64,000 nucleotides of DNA, taken from contig NZ_JAJOMY010000001.1 in the NCBI RefSeq assembly GCF_024699945.1, positions 2,356,001 through 2,420,000 of the forward strand. Reading direction: 5' to 3'. A program made the translations under genes and the position numbers. This document shows positions 37,202-47,479 of the stretch, piece after piece (the stretch's first letter is position 1; every line of letters begins with the position of its first letter). Source of the stretch: Phenylobacterium sp. J426. Its GTDB lineage: Bacteria; Pseudomonadota; Alphaproteobacteria; Caulobacterales; Caulobacteraceae. The notes beneath the pieces were generated by a model. That model searched no databases. It was not told where the DNA came from and worked only from the letters and a program-made list of their open reading frames with translations.

Positions 37202-37215
37202 ACAGGTCCGTTCGA

Positions 37216-38262
37216 ATGTCCCAAGCTCATCCCAAAGGCCAGCTCAGCTTCGTCCGGCTGTTCGAGCTCGCGCAGAAGGCGACCGCCGAAGACCGCCTGG
37301 ACGAAGCCGAACAGATCTACCGCCGTCTGCTGCGCGACGGCCCGGCCCCGCCTGTCGCCCGAAACCTGTCGGTCTTGCTGGAGCTCGAAGGCCGCTACCA
37401 GGAATCCGAGCAGGTCCTGCGTGAGGCCCACGAGCGCTGGCCGGACGACAAGCCCACCGCCTGGTTCCTGGGAATGGCGCTGCTGCGCCGCGGCGCGTAC
37501 GCCGAGGGCTGGCCGCTCTACCACGAGCAGGACTCCCGCGCCCACTGGACCTCGGCGCTCAGCTTCCCGGAGTGGCAGGGCGGTCCGGTCCGGAGTCTGC
37601 TGGTGCTGCCCGACCAGGGGCTCGGCGACCAGATCCAGTTCGCTCGCTTCGTCCGCATCCTGGTCCAGCGCGGGGTCGAGGTGACGCTGTATTGCAAGCC
37701 GCCGTTGGTGCGCCTGTTCTCGGGGCTCGGCGCCAACGTGCAGTCGGCCGAGGGCTCGGCCAGCATTCCGCGCCACGACGCCTGGACGATCCTGTCGGCC
37801 CTGCCGTGGCGGATGGGCGTGACCGTCGGCACTATCCCGGCCGAACCTTATCTGCCGTCGAAGCCGTTCGGCAGCGGCGTCGGCGTCGTCGCGCGCGGGA
37901 ACCCGGGCCACCACAAGGACCGCTGGCGCTCGATGCCGGACGAGGTGGCCGCCGAGCTGATGAGCTGGCCGGGCGTCGTCAGCCTTCAGCCCGAGGACAC
38001 CGGCGCCAAGGACCTCGAGGACACACGCCGGATCATCGAAGACCTCGAACTGGTGATCACGGTCGACACCGCCGTCGCCCATCTGGCCGGGGCCATGGGC
38101 AAGCCCGTGTGGCTGCTGGTTTCCACGGTGTCGGACTGGCGGTGGCTGTGCGACCGCACCGACAGCCCGTGGTATCCCTCGATCCGCATCTTCCGCCAGC
38201 GGGAGCGGGGCGACTGGACGAGCCTGCTCGCTGAGGTCCGCGCCGCTTTCGACGGCCGCTAG
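37216..38262 (+). CDS. TPR-glycosyltransferase-like protein, copy 2
   Basis: A 348-residue paralogue of the upstream gene with the same segments in the same order: two TPR-like pairs ([20 protein letters not shown]), [44 protein letters not shown] and [20 protein letters not shown]. The ATG at 37216 is 14 bases after copy 1, so both are probably on one transcript. The stop is shared with the convergent dioxygenase-like gene as CTAG. Duplication within the locus is evident; exact identity would need alignment. Confidence 0.78.
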   Translation: MSQAHPKGQLSFVRLFELAQKATAEDRLDEAEQIYRRLLRDGPAPPVARNLSVLLELEGRYQESEQVLREAHERWPDDKPTAWFLGMALLRRGAYAEGWPLYHEQDSRAHWTSALSFPEWQGGPVRSLLVLPDQGLGDQIQFARFVRILVQRGVEVTLYCKPPLVRLFSGLGANVQSAEGSASIPRHDAWTILSALPWRMGVTVGTIPAEPYLPSKPFGSGVGVVARGNPGHHKDRWRSMPDEVAAELMSWPGVVSLQPEDTGAKDLEDTRRIIEDLELVITVDTAVAHLAGAMGKPVWLLVSTVSDWRWLCDRTDSPWYPSIRIFRQRERGDWTSLLAEVRAAFDGR

Positions 38263-39143
38263 GCGACCCCAGCCGGGGCCGCGGCCCCGTAGGGCGCAAG
38301 ATCGATGCCGGGGTAGCGCAGGGCGACGTCGGCCAGGGTCTGGGCGTTCCAGTAGGGATCGCCCGGGGGCGGCCAGCCGAAGAGGTCGCGCTGGCGCGGC
38401 GTCATCCGCACCATGGCTTCCTTCCAGCCGGGGTTCAGCGTCCGGTCGGGCCAGGCGAGCTTGCCCTGCCAGCGCCAGCCGCGCGGCTTGAAGTCCACTG
38501 GCATGACGAACCGCGAGCGCCCCTCGCCCTTGAAGTTCGATCCCCGGTGGAAGACGTCGGTCTTGTAGATCAGGATCGAGCCGGCGGGGCCGGTGACGGC
38601 CACCTCGTCGTCGAAGAATTCGCCCATCTGGGTGCGTGTCACCCCGATCGGGATGTGCCGGGTCCTGTCGATCGGCACGGCCTTGGTCGGCCCGTCCAGC
38701 TCGCTCACGTCCGACAGCAGGATGAAACAGGTCATCTGCGGCATCAGCTGGTCGGCGCGGGGCACCACGATGGTGTGGTTCTCATAGTCCCGGTGGTGCG
38801 CCTGGTCGTAGTCGACCGCGCCCGAGTACTTGGCCCACAGCTCGATCTTGTAGCAGTCGATCTCGTCCGTCTGCAGGAAGCGCTCGGCCGCGTCGATCAG
38901 GTCCGGATAGACCGGCACGCGGTTCAGCGCCCAGCTCGGATAGGGGAAGAACCGCAGTCCCGCGAACTGGCTCTTGGCGAAGCTCGGATAGGCCGACGGA
39001 TCGGCGAAGTAGGCCTCCGGCCGCGGATAGAGCTCCCACAGCGCGTCCTGCGCCGCCGACAGTGTGTCCTTGTCCAGGAAGCCTTCCACCACGGTGAACC
39101 CGCGGTCCCAGACCTCGGCGAGCTTGGCGTCGGGGATCCTCAT
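38259..39143 (-). CDS. phytanoyl-CoA dioxygenase-like Fe(II)/2-oxoglutarate oxygenase
   Basis: A 294-residue protein with the double-stranded beta-helix oxygenase build. The N-terminal helix pair ([20 protein letters not shown]) is family-typical. A HHRD segment ([20 protein letters not shown]) gives the first iron ligands and [20 protein letters not shown] the distal His and the Arg that binds 2-oxoglutarate. The substrate is unknown. It lies antiparallel between copies 2 and 3 of the TPR-glycosyltransferase-like genes, sharing CTAG with copy 2. The start [13 protein letters not shown] at 39143 matches the domain start. Confidence 0.75.
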   Translation of the reverse strand: MRIPDAKLAEVWDRGFTVVEGFLDKDTLSAAQDALWELYPRPEAYFADPSAYPSFAKSQFAGLRFFPYPSWALNRVPVYPDLIDAAERFLQTDEIDCYKIELWAKYSGAVDYDQAHHRDYENHTIVVPRADQLMPQMTCFILLSDVSELDGPTKAVPIDRTRHIPIGVTRTQMGEFFDDEVAVTGPAGSILIYKTDVFHRGSNFKGEGRSRFVMPVDFKPRGWRWQGKLAWPDRTLNPGWKEAMVRMTPRQRDLFGWPPPGDPYWNAQTLADVALRYPGIDLAPYGAAAPAGVA

Positions 39144-39234
39144 GGGCGAATAGAAGCCCGCCTGCGACGCTACGCGCAAGCACGGTGCGCCCCTGCGGCT
39201 TGCCAGCCAAGCTTGACCGTTCGACACTTCCCCC

Positions 39235-40197
39235 GTGACCGGCAGCAAGACCCCGACCGAGCATCTGCGCCCCGTCTTTGAGGCGGCGGCCGCCAGTCAT
39301 CGCGCCGGCCGGCTGGACGAGGCCATCGGCGGTTACCTCCAGGTGCTGCGCGAGGCGCCCGACCTCGTGTTCGTGAAGGACAACCTGTCCCTGGCCCTGC
39401 TGGCGGCTGGCGACTACGCCCGCGGCCTGCGGCTTTACGAGGTCCGCTTCGATCGCAGCCGGGAGCCCGTGGTGAAGCCGCAGGTTCCGTTCCCGGAATG
39501 GCAGGGCGAGGACCTTGCGGGCCGCTCGCTGCTGGTCTGGCCCGAGCAGGGGTTCGGCGACCAGATCATGTACGCCCGCTTCGCCCGTGTGCTCCACGAC
39601 CAGGGCGTGAAGGTCACCTGGGCCGCGCCGCCCGAGCTCGCGCCGCTGTTCCGGCATCTGCCGGCCACGGTGGTCGAAGCCGGGCCCGAGCTGCGCCTGC
39701 CGCGGCACGACGCCTGGTGCATGTCGGGGTCCCTGCCGCTGCGGACCGGCGCGACCCTCGACGCCCTCCCGGTCGAGCCCTATCTGCCTTCGGAGCCTCG
39801 GGATGCGCCGCCGCACGGCGTCGGCGTCATGCTGTTCGGCCGCGCCACTCCCGATCCGCTGCGCTCCCTGACGCCCGAGGCCGCCGCCGTGGTCCGTGGC
39901 TGGCCGGGCGTGGTCAGCCTCGCGCGCGAGGACGCCGGCGATTTCGAGAACACCCGCCGCATCATCTCCGGTCTCGACTGCGTGGTGACGATCGACACCG
40001 CCATCGCTCACCTCGCCGGCGCCATGGGCAAGCCCACCCTGCTGATGCTGCCCTTCGCCCCGGACTGGCGCTGGATGTGGGATCGCGAGGACAGTCCCTG
40101 GTACCCCTCGATGCGTCTGTATCGCCAGCCGGCGCCCGGGGACTGGACCAGCGTGCTTGCGCGCGTCAGGGCAGCGCTGGACGCACGCGGCCAGTAG
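39235..40197 (+). CDS. TPR-glycosyltransferase-like protein, copy 3
   Basis: A 320-residue third copy, somewhat shorter at the N-terminus, with one clear TPR-like pair (AGRLDEAIGGYLQVLREAPD) and the same GT-B markers: [51 protein letters not shown] and DWRWMWDREDSPWYPSMRLY. GTG start at 39235. The divergent dioxygenase gene begins 91 bases before it. Compared with copies 1 and 2, the middle part has a shorter loop (PSEPRDAPPHGVGVMLFGRA), suggesting a different specificity. Confidence 0.75.
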   Translation: MTGSKTPTEHLRPVFEAAAASHRAGRLDEAIGGYLQVLREAPDLVFVKDNLSLALLAAGDYARGLRLYEVRFDRSREPVVKPQVPFPEWQGEDLAGRSLLVWPEQGFGDQIMYARFARVLHDQGVKVTWAAPPELAPLFRHLPATVVEAGPELRLPRHDAWCMSGSLPLRTGATLDALPVEPYLPSEPRDAPPHGVGVMLFGRATPDPLRSLTPEAAAVVRGWPGVVSLAREDAGDFENTRRIISGLDCVVTIDTAIAHLAGAMGKPTLLMLPFAPDWRWMWDREDSPWYPSMRLYRQPAPGDWTSVLARVRAALDARGQ

Positions 40198-40288
40198 CCG
40201 CCTTCAGCCGGCCTGAAAGCCGCTTCAGGTCTTCGAGGCTGGCGCTCCCGCGGCAAGGGCGTAGCGTTGTGGCCGCAAGGAGTCCGCC

Positions 40289-41164
40289 ATGAGCCAAGCC
40301 CTGAAGATCCGCCGCGTCGCCGGCGCGTTGGGCGCCGAGATCTCCGGCGTAGATCTGTCAAAGCCGCTGTCCGACGAACTTGTCGCCCAGATCCGCCGGG
40401 CCTTCGTCGAGCACCAGGTGATCTTCTTCCGCGATCAGGACCTTACGCCCGCCCAGCAGGTCGCCTTCGGCGCCCGCTTCGGCCCGCTGAACGTCCATCC
40501 CTTCGTCGCGGCCATGGCGGGTCAGCCTGAGGTCATGGAGATCATCAAGGAGCCGTCGGATCGTGTGAACTTCGGCGGCGGGTGGCACTCCGACATGAGC
40601 TTCCTGGAGCGGCCGTCGATCGGCTCGATCCTCTACGCGGTCGAGATCCCCGAGTTTGGCGGCGACACGCTGTTCGCCAGCCAGGCCGCCGCCTATGAGG
40701 CGCTGTCGCCCGGCCTGCAGAAGACGCTCGACGGCCTGAACGCCGTCCATTCCGCCAGCCGCGAGTACTCGTCCCAAGGCCACTCGGCCCAGAAGCGCGG
40801 GTCGATGAAGGTGGCCGAGGCCGACGGCTACGTTGGCGAGTTTGTCCACCCCATGGTGTTGGTCCACCCGGAGACCGGCCGCAAGGCGCTCTACGTGAAT
40901 CCGGCGTTCACCCTGCGCATCGAGGGCTGGAAGACCCGCGAATCCAAGGCGCTACTCGACTTCCTCTTCGAGCATTCGCGCTACGAGGGCTTCACCTGCC
41001 GCTTCGCCTGGCGCGAGGGCTCGGTCGCCTTCTGGGACAACCGCTCGGTCTGGCACTTCGCGCTCAACGACTACCCCGGCCAGCGCCGTCACATGCGACG
41101 GGTCACGGTCGATCCGTGGCCGGTGGGCGCCGCGGCGCTCAGGCCGGCCGAAGCCGTCGCTTAG
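40289..41164 (+). CDS. TauD/TfdA-family dioxygenase
   Basis: A 291-residue Fe(II)/2-oxoglutarate dioxygenase. It has the N-terminal family region (GALGAEISGVDLSKPLSDEL), the iron motif WHSDMSFLERP (His-x-Asp), and the distal His with the oxoglutarate-binding Arg in WDNRSVWHFALNDYPGQRRH. Members oxidise taurine, alkyl sulfates or herbicide-type acids; the substrate here is not predictable. ATG 40289 with a CAAGGAG site nine bases upstream. It overlaps the stop of the convergent flavoprotein gene by four bases (TTAG). Confidence 0.9.
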   Translation: MSQALKIRRVAGALGAEISGVDLSKPLSDELVAQIRRAFVEHQVIFFRDQDLTPAQQVAFGARFGPLNVHPFVAAMAGQPEVMEIIKEPSDRVNFGGGWHSDMSFLERPSIGSILYAVEIPEFGGDTLFASQAAAYEALSPGLQKTLDGLNAVHSASREYSSQGHSAQKRGSMKVAEADGYVGEFVHPMVLVHPETGRKALYVNPAFTLRIEGWKTRESKALLDFLFEHSRYEGFTCRFAWREGSVAFWDNRSVWHFALNDYPGQRRHMRRVTVDPWPVGAAALRPAEAVA

Positions 41165-42354
41165 GTCAGCCGCGCCAGCGCCCCCTGCGCCGCCGCCAGC
41201 CCCGTCGCGAAGCTGGCCTGCAGCAGGTAGCCGCCGGTCGGGGCTTCCCAGTCCAGCATCTCGCCGGCGACGAACACGCCCGGCCGATCCTTCAGCATCA
41301 GCTCCGCGTCCACAGCGTCCAACCGTACCCCGCCGGCCGAGGAGATGGCGCGGTCCAGCCTTTGGACGCCGATCAGCCTCAGGGGCGCGGCCTTGATGGC
41401 GCGGGCGAGCGCGCCCGGCTCGACCGGCAGGGCCTTGCCGTGCGCCTCGCGCAGCAGGTTCGTCTCCACCGGCGAGAGCTTCAAGACCTTCCGCAGATGA
41501 TTGGACAGGCTCTGCGCGCCCTGCGGCTTCGCGAGCCGCGAGGTGAGGGCGCCCACGCTCATGTCGGGCCGCAGGTCGATCGCCAGAACGGTCGATCCGT
41601 CGGCGGCGATCGCATCGCGCAGCTCGGCCGATATCGCATAGATCGCGCCGCCCTCCAGGCCATAGCGGCTGACCATCGCCTCGCCGCGAACAGTCCGCGC
41701 GCCGTGCGTGAGGGCGATGCCCTTCAGCGGCTGGCCCGCGAAGCCCTGCATCACCGGGCTCCAGGTGACATCCACGCCCACGTTCGCCGGCCGGAACGGC
41801 GCGACGGCCTCCGGCAGTAAGGCCGCCCAGCCGCCGTCTGTCCCGAGCTTCGGCCAGGACGCGCCGCCCAGCGCCAGGACGACCGCGTCGCAGCGAACCT
41901 CGTGTCTGCCATCGGGGGCCTGGAAGAGGAGGGCGCCGTCGTCCGTCCAGCCGCGCCACTCATGCCGGGGCCGCACCTCCACCCCGAGCTCCGCCAGCCG
42001 CGCCAGCCAGGCCCGCAGCAGCGGCGAGGCCTTCAGCGCCTTGGGGAACACCCGCCCCGAGGACCCCACGAACGTCGGCTGGTCCAGCCCCTCCGCCCAG
42101 GCGATCAACGCGGCCGGCGGAAACCGCTCCAGGTACGGCCGCAGCCGGCCCGCCGCCCCGCCGTAGCGCGCGACGAACGCCTCGAAGTCCTCGGAATGGG
42201 TCAGGTTCAGCCCGCCGCGGCCCGCCATCAGGAACTTGCGCGCGACCGACGGCATCCGGTCGAAGACCGTCACCTTGAGCCCCGCCTGCGCCAGCCGCTC
42301 GGCGGCGAAGAGCCCGGCGGGCCCTGCGCCGACGACTGCGACTGTCCGCATCAC
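41161..42354 (-). CDS. NAD(P)/FAD-dependent oxidoreductase, TIGR03862/BaiN-like
   Basis: A 397-residue flavoprotein of the HI0933/TIGR03862 group. It has the dinucleotide-binding GxGxxG (VAVVGAGPAGLFAAERLAQA), the group-specific KFLMAGRGGLNLTHSEDFEA, a second nucleotide segment LALGGASWPKLGTDGGWAAL and the C-terminal GVFVAGEMLDWEAPTGGYLL. The reaction is not established for most members. A start at 42351 is equally possible. It follows the M20 peptidase on the same strand after four bases, so they form an operon. Confidence 0.88.
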   Translation of the reverse strand: MMRTVAVVGAGPAGLFAAERLAQAGLKVTVFDRMPSVARKFLMAGRGGLNLTHSEDFEAFVARYGGAAGRLRPYLERFPPAALIAWAEGLDQPTFVGSSGRVFPKALKASPLLRAWLARLAELGVEVRPRHEWRGWTDDGALLFQAPDGRHEVRCDAVVLALGGASWPKLGTDGGWAALLPEAVAPFRPANVGVDVTWSPVMQGFAGQPLKGIALTHGARTVRGEAMVSRYGLEGGAIYAISAELRDAIAADGSTVLAIDLRPDMSVGALTSRLAKPQGAQSLSNHLRKVLKLSPVETNLLREAHGKALPVEPGALARAIKAAPLRLIGVQRLDRAISSAGGVRLDAVDAELMLKDRPGVFVAGEMLDWEAPTGGYLLQASFATGLAAAQGALARLT

Positions 42355-42358
42355 GTCC

Positions 42359-43653
42359 TTAGCGGTTCGCCATGGCGATCAGCGCGGCCAGGCCGACGCC
42401 CATGCCACGCAGGCTCTCGGGCTTGGCCACGTCGATCCATTCGTCCGGCGCGTGCGCGCGGCCGCCCGTGCCGCCCGAGCCGATGGTCACGGCCGGGATG
42501 CCGAGGCTGATCGGCATGTTGGAGTCCGTCGAGCTGGCGCCCAGGATCGGCTTGTAGCCCGCCGCCCGCACCGCCGCGGACGTGATCTGCACGATCTCGG
42601 CGTCCTCGCGCGTCTTGCCGGTCGGCCGGTCGCCGATCAGCTTCAGCTCGGCGGTGATCTTGCCCGGCCCGGTGTTGCGCGCCGCGTTCTCCGCCGCCAC
42701 CGCCTCGTCGACGATCTGCTTGAACCTGGCGTCCACCTTGGCGAGCTCGTCCGGGCTCTCGGAGCGCATGTCGACCTCCAGCCAGATCGCCTCCGGGATC
42801 GAGTTCACCGACGTGCCGCCGCCCACCACGCTGGTCGCATAGGTCGTCCTCGGGCTCTTCGGGACCTCTACCCGGTTCATCGCCACCACCGCGTTGCCCA
42901 TCGCCGCCATCGGGTTGACGATGCCGAACGCGCCATAGCTGTGGCCGCCCGGCCCCTTGAAGGTGACCCGATAACGCTTGGAGCCCACCGCGCCGGAAAC
43001 CACCCGGTCTGCGCTCGTGCCATCCATCGAGAAGAAGGCGGCGATCCGGTCCTTGTACTTGCCCTTGGTGAAGATGTAGCGCACGCCGCGCAGGTCCCCG
43101 GGGCCTTCCTCGCCGACGTTGCCGACGAACAGGATGTCGCGTTTGGTCTTCACCTTGCCGGCGTCCAGCGCCCGGATGTAGCCCAGCAGCACCGCGAGCG
43201 AATGCGTGTCGTCGCCGACGCCGGGGGCGAAGAGCTTCGTGCCCTCGCGGCGCACCTTCACGTTCGTCCCTTCCGGGAAGACCGTGTCCAGGTGGGCGGC
43301 GATGACCACCACCTTCCCGCCGGCCGGATCGGTCCCGCGGCGCAGGCCCATGACGTTGCCTTCGGCGTCCATCTCGACGTCGCTGAGGCCGTGCGCCTTC
43401 AGCATTTCCATATAGGCCCTGGCCCGCTTCTCCTCCTTGAAGGGGGAGCCTCGATCTCGGTCAGGGTGATGGTGTCGTTGACGATCCGCTCGTGCTGGGC
43501 GTCCAGCGTCGCCACCGCGGCCTTGAACCCGGCCGAGTTGCGGATCTGCTGGATCGTTCTGTCCGCCTGTGCGGGTGACGCCTGCGCCAGCGCGCCTGTC
43601 GAGACCGACAGCGAAAGAACAGCGGCCAGCCCCAGCCCCGTAACGCGTAACAT
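42359..43653 (-). CDS. exported M20-family zinc peptidase (one-base frameshift)
   Basis: A 431-residue secreted metallopeptidase once repaired. The N-terminal signal (MLRVTGLGLAAVLSLSVSTG) and first 70 codons are in another frame. Adding one base to the G5 run 43442-43446 gives TEIEAPPFKEEKRARAYMEM. Catalytic features: HxD in AAHLDTVFPEG, the Glu pair in GNVGEEGPGDLRG and the zinc ligand Asp in GVGDDTHSLAVL. A dimerisation domain is in the middle. It probably cleaves di- or tripeptides in the periplasm. It is divergent from the DUF885 genes; the 186-base gap shows no clear motif. Confidence 0.85.
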
Positions 43654-43839
43654 CGTGATGGAATCCTTGCCTGAGAGCGGGGGCATATCAGCCGATCCCA
43701 CCGCCTTTTCCTAGGGCGCGCGGCAAGCTCATGCCGCATTACCCGGAATTAATGCGCGCTTTCGTGCGCGTGCGCTTGCCCGAGCGGCGCCGCGGCCTCT
43801 AAGCCTTCGCGTCACAGGTTACGACAAGGGGAGGCGCGC

Positions 43840-45651
43840 GTGCACAACCGTCGCCAGCTGATGATCGCTGCGGGGGGCCTCGCGGCGCTCGCCGCCACCC
43901 GGGCCTACGCTCAGCCGCCCGCTAACGGCGCCGAAGCCCAGCTCGCCCGCTTCCTCGACGAGGTGTTCAAGGAGACCCTTGACGACAGCCCCGAGCTCGT
44001 CACGTCGCTGGGCCTCGACAAGGGCGAGCGCGCGGCGGCCAAGGCCCGCCTGCACGACGCCTCCCTGGCCGGCGTCGAGCGGCAGAAGGCCAAGACCGCC
44101 GACCAGCTCCGCCGCCTGCGCGCCATCGACCGCAAGCAGCTCTCGGGCATGGCGGCGGTGAACTACGACACCTTGCTGTTCGAGCTCGAAACCACGGACG
44201 AGGGCAATCGCCGCTTCGCCTACCCCACCGGCGGCAGCCCCTATGTGCTGGCCCAGATCTGCGGCTCCTGGCAGGAGGTCCCCGACTTCCTCGACAGCCA
44301 GCACTCTGTCGAAACCCGGGAGGACGCGGAAGCCTACCTCGCCCGCCTTGAGGCCTTCGCCGCCAACATGGACGCCGAGGTCGAGCGCGTCCGCCGCGAC
44401 GTCGGCCTGGGCGTGATCCCGCCGGACTTCGCCATCAACGGCGCGCTCGCGGGCATGAAGGTTCTGCGCCAGCCCGCCGACAAGTCGACCCTGGTCACCT
44501 CGCTGGCCGACAAGGCGAAGAAGGCCAATGTCTCCGGCGACTGGCGGACCGCCGCCGCCAAGGTCTACGAGGGCCGCGTCATCCCGGCGCTCGATCGGCA
44601 GATGGCCCTGCTGGAGAGCCTGAAGCCCAGCGCCACCCGCGACGCCGGCGTGTGGAAGCTGCCCGACGGGGCCGCCTATTACGCCCACATGCTGAAGGCG
44701 CAGACGACCACCTCCATCAGCCCGGCCGAGGTCCACAGGATGGGCCGTGAGGTCACGGCCGAGCTGTCCGCCCGCGCCGACGTCCTCTTCAAGGAGCTGG
44801 GCTACACCCGGGGCACGGTCGGCGAGCGCTACATCGCCCTCTATGAAGCCAAGACCGGCGTCTATCCGAACACCGACGAAGGCAAGGCCAAGATCATCGC
44901 GGACCTCACCGAGGTGGTGAAGAAGATCACGCCGAGGTTGCCAGAGCAGTTCGGCACGCTGCCCAAGGCGCCGCTGGAGATCCGCCGTATCCCCGCCGCC
45001 ACCGAAGGCGGGTCCTCCACCCACTACGAGGGTCCCAGCCTCGATGGCTCGCGCCCCGGCGTCTACTGGCTGAACCTGCGTGACACGGCCGAGAGCCCGT
45101 ACTGGTTCCTGCCGACCACGACCTATCACGAGGGCCTGCCGGGCCATCACATGCAGATCTCGATGCAGCTCGAGGCCGACCTGCCGATGATCCGCCGCGT
45201 CATGGGCTTCGGCGCCTACGCCGAGGGCTGGGCGCTCTACTCCGAGCAGGTCGTCCAGGAGATGGGCCTTTACCAGGGCGAGCCGCTGAACGAGCTGGGC
45301 TACATCCACGACGCCCTGCTGCGCTCCGCGCGCCTGGTCTGCGACTCCGGCCTGCACGACCTGCGCTGGACGCGCGAGAAAGCCATCGCCGAGATGCGCG
45401 CCATCGAGGGCGACCCGGAGCCGCTCGCCGCCCAGGAGATCGAGCGCTACTCGGTCTGGCCGGGCCAGGCCTGCAGCTACATGGTCGGCAAGGTCACCAT
45501 CCTGCGTCTGCGCGAGAAGGCCCAGAAGGCGCTCGGCCCGAAGTACGATCCGCGCAAGTTCCACGACGCCGTGCTGCTGTCCGGCTCGATGCCGCTGACT
45601 GCGCTCGAGAACGTCGTCGACCTCTACATCGCCCGCACCAAGCAGGCCTGA
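43840..45651 (+). CDS. DUF885-family exported protein, copy 1
   Basis: A 603-residue protein with a Tat-like signal (MHNRRQLMIAAGGLAALAAT). The family core has a zincin-like motif in TYHEGLPGHHMQISMQ (HExxPGHH) with AEGWALYSEQVVQEMGLYQG downstream, whose Glu and Tyr may complete a metal site. DUF885 has no reaction assigned to my knowledge; a peptidase role is inference from the motif, export and the M20 neighbour. GTG start at 43840 with AAGGGGAGG upstream. It is followed four bases later by copy 2. Confidence 0.85.
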   Translation: MHNRRQLMIAAGGLAALAATRAYAQPPANGAEAQLARFLDEVFKETLDDSPELVTSLGLDKGERAAAKARLHDASLAGVERQKAKTADQLRRLRAIDRKQLSGMAAVNYDTLLFELETTDEGNRRFAYPTGGSPYVLAQICGSWQEVPDFLDSQHSVETREDAEAYLARLEAFAANMDAEVERVRRDVGLGVIPPDFAINGALAGMKVLRQPADKSTLVTSLADKAKKANVSGDWRTAAAKVYEGRVIPALDRQMALLESLKPSATRDAGVWKLPDGAAYYAHMLKAQTTTSISPAEVHRMGREVTAELSARADVLFKELGYTRGTVGERYIALYEAKTGVYPNTDEGKAKIIADLTEVVKKITPRLPEQFGTLPKAPLEIRRIPAATEGGSSTHYEGPSLDGSRPGVYWLNLRDTAESPYWFLPTTTYHEGLPGHHMQISMQLEADLPMIRRVMGFGAYAEGWALYSEQVVQEMGLYQGEPLNELGYIHDALLRSARLVCDSGLHDLRWTREKAIAEMRAIEGDPEPLAAQEIERYSVWPGQACSYMVGKVTILRLREKAQKALGPKYDPRKFHDAVLLSGSMPLTALENVVDLYIARTKQA

Positions 45652-45655
45652 CCGC

Positions 45656-47471
45656 ATGACCCTCCACCGCCGTCACTTCCTCGCCGCCGCCTCGGCTGCC
45701 GCCCTTGCGCCGACGTGGGGCCACGCCCAGGCCCGCAACGCGGAAGACGCCAGGCTCCGGGCCCTGTTCGACGAGATCTTCGAGGAAGGGGCTCGACCAT
45801 TCGCCCGAGAGCGTCACCCGCCTCGGCCTCCACAAGGGCGCCCGCGTCGCCCAGAAGGCCCAGCTTGACGCCCAGTCGATCGCCAGCCTCGAGGCCGACA
45901 AGGCGCGCACCGCCCGCAACCTCAAGCTCCTGAAGACCATCGACCGCGCCAAGCTCAGCGCCGGCGAGGTCCCGCACTACGATGCGGTGATGTTCACCAG
46001 CCAGGCCAACGACGAGGCGAACGCCCGCTACGTCTACGGCAACGGCGGCGCGGGCCAGCCCTACGTCCTGTCCCAGCTCACCGGCAGCTATCAGGACATC
46101 CCCGACTTCCTGGGCACGCAGCACACCATCGAGACCAAGGCCGACGCCGACGCCTACCTGTCGCGCCTTGAGGCCTTCGCTGCGGTGATGGACCAGGAAA
46201 CCGAGCGCGCCCGCCGCGACGTGGGCCTCGGCGTCGTCCCGCCCGACTTCGTGCTGGAGCGCGCGCTGACCCAGATGGCCAACCTCAAGGTCGATCCGGG
46301 GGCCTCGCCGCTGGTCACCTCGGTCGCCTCCCGCGCCCAGGAGAAGGGGATCGCCGGCGACTACGCCGGCCAGGCCGCGAAGATCTATTCGGACAAGGTG
46401 GTCCCGGCCCTCGACCGCCAGATGGCGCTGCTGAGGTCCCTGCAGGCGAAGGCCGTGCACGACGCCGGCTGCTGGCGCCTGCCCGACGGCGAGGCCTACT
46501 ACCGCGACGCCCTGAAGAGCTCGACCACCACCACGCTGACGCCGAAGGAAATCCACGCCCTGGGCCTGGAGCAGGCCAAGGCGCTGTCGGCCCGCGCCGA
46601 GGTCATCCTCCGTGGCCAGGGCCTGACCCAGGGCACGGTCGGCGAGCGCATCCAGCACCTCTTCAGGGATCCTGCGCAGCTCTACGCCGACACCGACCAG
46701 GCGAAGGAACAGCTGATCGCCGACTTGAACGAGCTGGTGAAGGCGATCGAGCCCCGCCTGCCGCAGATGTTCGGCCAGCTGCCCAAGGCGCCGGTCGAGA
46801 TCCGCCGCGTGCCCAAGTTCATCGAGGCCGGCGCGCCCGGCGGCTACTACAATCGGCCCGCGCTCGACGGCTCCCGGCCCGGCATCTACTGGATCAATCT
46901 CCGCGACAGCGCCGAGAACCCGCGCTGGACGCTGAAGACGCTCACCTATCACGAGGCCATCCCCGGCCACCACCTGCAGCGCTCGCTGCAGCAGGAGGCG
47001 GACCTGCCGATGCTCCGCCGCATCGCCGGCTTCTCGCCCTACTCCGAGGGCTGGGCGCTCTACTCCGAGCAGTTGGCGCTCGAGATGGGCATGTACGAGA
47101 ACGATCCGCTGGGCGAGCTCGGCCAGATCCAGGCCTCGCTGTTCCGCGCCGCGCGCCTCGTCGTCGACACCGGCCTGCATGCCATGCGCTGGAGCCGCGA
47201 GAAGGCGATCGAGACCATGACCTCCATCGACGGTTCACCGGCCAGCTCGGCCGCCACCGAGATCGAGCGCTACAGCGTCTGGCCCGGCCAGGCCTGCAGC
47301 TACATGGTCGGCAAGCTCACCTGGCTGCGCCTGCGCGAGAAGGCCAAGGCTGGCCTCGGCCCCCGCTTCGACATCCGCAAGTTCCACGACGCCGCGCTGC
47401 TCTCCGGCGCCATGCCGCTGACCGTCCTCGAACGCGTCGTCGACCGCCACATCGCCCAGCAGAAGGCCTGA
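45656..47471 (+). CDS. DUF885-family exported protein, copy 2 (one-base frameshift)
   Basis: A paralogue of the previous gene, 604 residues after repair. It has a Tat-like signal (MTLHRRHFLAAASAAALAPT) and the motif TYHEAIPGHHLQRSLQQEAD with SEGWALYSEQLALEMGMYEN. The frame breaks early at the G4 run 45788-45791; dropping one G restores FDEIFEEGLDHSPESVTRLG, exactly the sequence conserved in copies 1 and 3. It is therefore not a pseudogene on this evidence. Copies 1 to 3 start 4-9 bases after the previous stop and are surely co-transcribed. Confidence 0.85.
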
Positions 47472-47479
47472 AACGTCCG

